From positions 1-64,000 of the forward strand of contig DGPB01000001.1 in the NCBI GenBank assembly GCA_002390285.1: a stretch of 64,000 nt of DNA, read 5' to 3'. The position numbers and the translations under genes are program-made. The stretch is from Cellvibrionales bacterium UBA4451. GTDB lineage: Bacteria; Pseudomonadota; Gammaproteobacteria; Pseudomonadales; Porticoccaceae. Positions 63,844-64,000 of the stretch are shown here, piece by piece (positions within the stretch are counted from its first letter, which is position 1; each line of letters opens with the position of its first letter). A model generated the notes under the pieces. The model was given only the letters and a program-made list of their open reading frames with translations, searched no databases and was not told the origin of the DNA.

Positions 63844-64000
63844 ATCTGAAGCTCTCTGCTATCTTCTTGAATTTACAGGCCAGATCATAGAGATTTTAAC
63901 AACGGGATGATAGCGACCATCTACCATTCAGGAACGCCGTCCTGGAACACAGCTACCTGAGTCACTGCGCGCCAGACTCCTCCCACGCCTCATTCGCACA
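63844..64000. other. Upstream region of murJ, window end
   Basis: About 157 bp with no ORF, no clear promoter and no repeat that I can support. It should hold the murJ promoter. By synteny an rpsT gene might begin beyond the window edge. Confidence 0.4.

Noticed and set aside
1..64000. CRISPR arrays, rRNA, tRNA genes, prophage or defence islands
   Set aside because: No regularly spaced repeats, no RNA gene signatures and no phage or defence proteins were seen in any part of the window.

Overview
The window is a piece of ordinary-looking chromosome from a gammaproteobacterium with moderate G+C (by eye). The right half matches an arrangement known from Pseudomonas and relatives: clpB, pgeF, rluD, bamD, pilSR, the minor pilin/PilY1 cluster, ispH, fkpB, lspA, ileS, ribF, murJ. 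The ilvB-ilvH-ilvC-pssA-leuA order is also typical of that class. The ORFs read like those of aerobic marine Cellvibrionales-type bacteria, but the species cannot be fixed from sequence alone. I saw no rRNA, tRNA, CRISPR array, prophage or intact insertion sequence.

Left third (1-22 kb). A truncated SHOCT-domain gene is followed by a minus-strand block. That block holds a 2-oxoacid:ferredoxin oxidoreductase (KorAB) with an FAD/4Fe-4S NAD(P)H-oxidoreductase partner, cardiolipin synthase, and a voltage-gated-type K+ channel with a C-terminal zinc ribbon. A plus-strand run encodes an APC permease, quinone oxidoreductase, a SUI1/YciH factor, an S9 peptidase and GreB. Then come an HD-GYP phosphodiesterase, SelO/YdiU, an O-methyltransferase, an AI-2E family permease, a HAMP membrane protein and RF3 (prfC).

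Middle (22-42.6 kb). This part has an acetyl-CoA hydrolase/transferase family enzyme and an OprC-like TonB receptor followed by a RegB/RegA-type redox two-component system. Next is an AT-rich patch with a broken or frameshifted membrane gene and a tiny ORF, then a glycine-zipper lipoprotein and a slipin/NfeD pair. RimI and a HolD-like protein lie downstream of leuA. The branched-chain amino-acid and phospholipid genes leuA, pssA, ilvC, ilvH and ilvB follow, then ClpB. leuA is preceded by a convincing leucine-attenuator leader peptide (leuL, five consecutive Leu codons). clpB is preceded by a near-consensus sigma-32 promoter.

Right third (42.6-64 kb). PgeF and RluD diverge from BamD and NadE. 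PilS-PilR converge on a minus-strand operon fimT-pilV-pilW-pilX-pilY1-pilE for type IV pilus priming and adhesion. The last block is the housekeeping operon murJ-ribF-ileS-lspA-fkpB-ispH.

No clearly new multi-gene system stands out. The most useful observations are the leuL attenuator, two apparent -1 frame disruptions (27600-28072 and 13479-13636), the OprC-like receptor that lacks one expected copper-ligand cysteine and sits upstream of RegBA, several short in-frame tandem repeats, and an array of three 14-nt repeats just upstream of ilvC.
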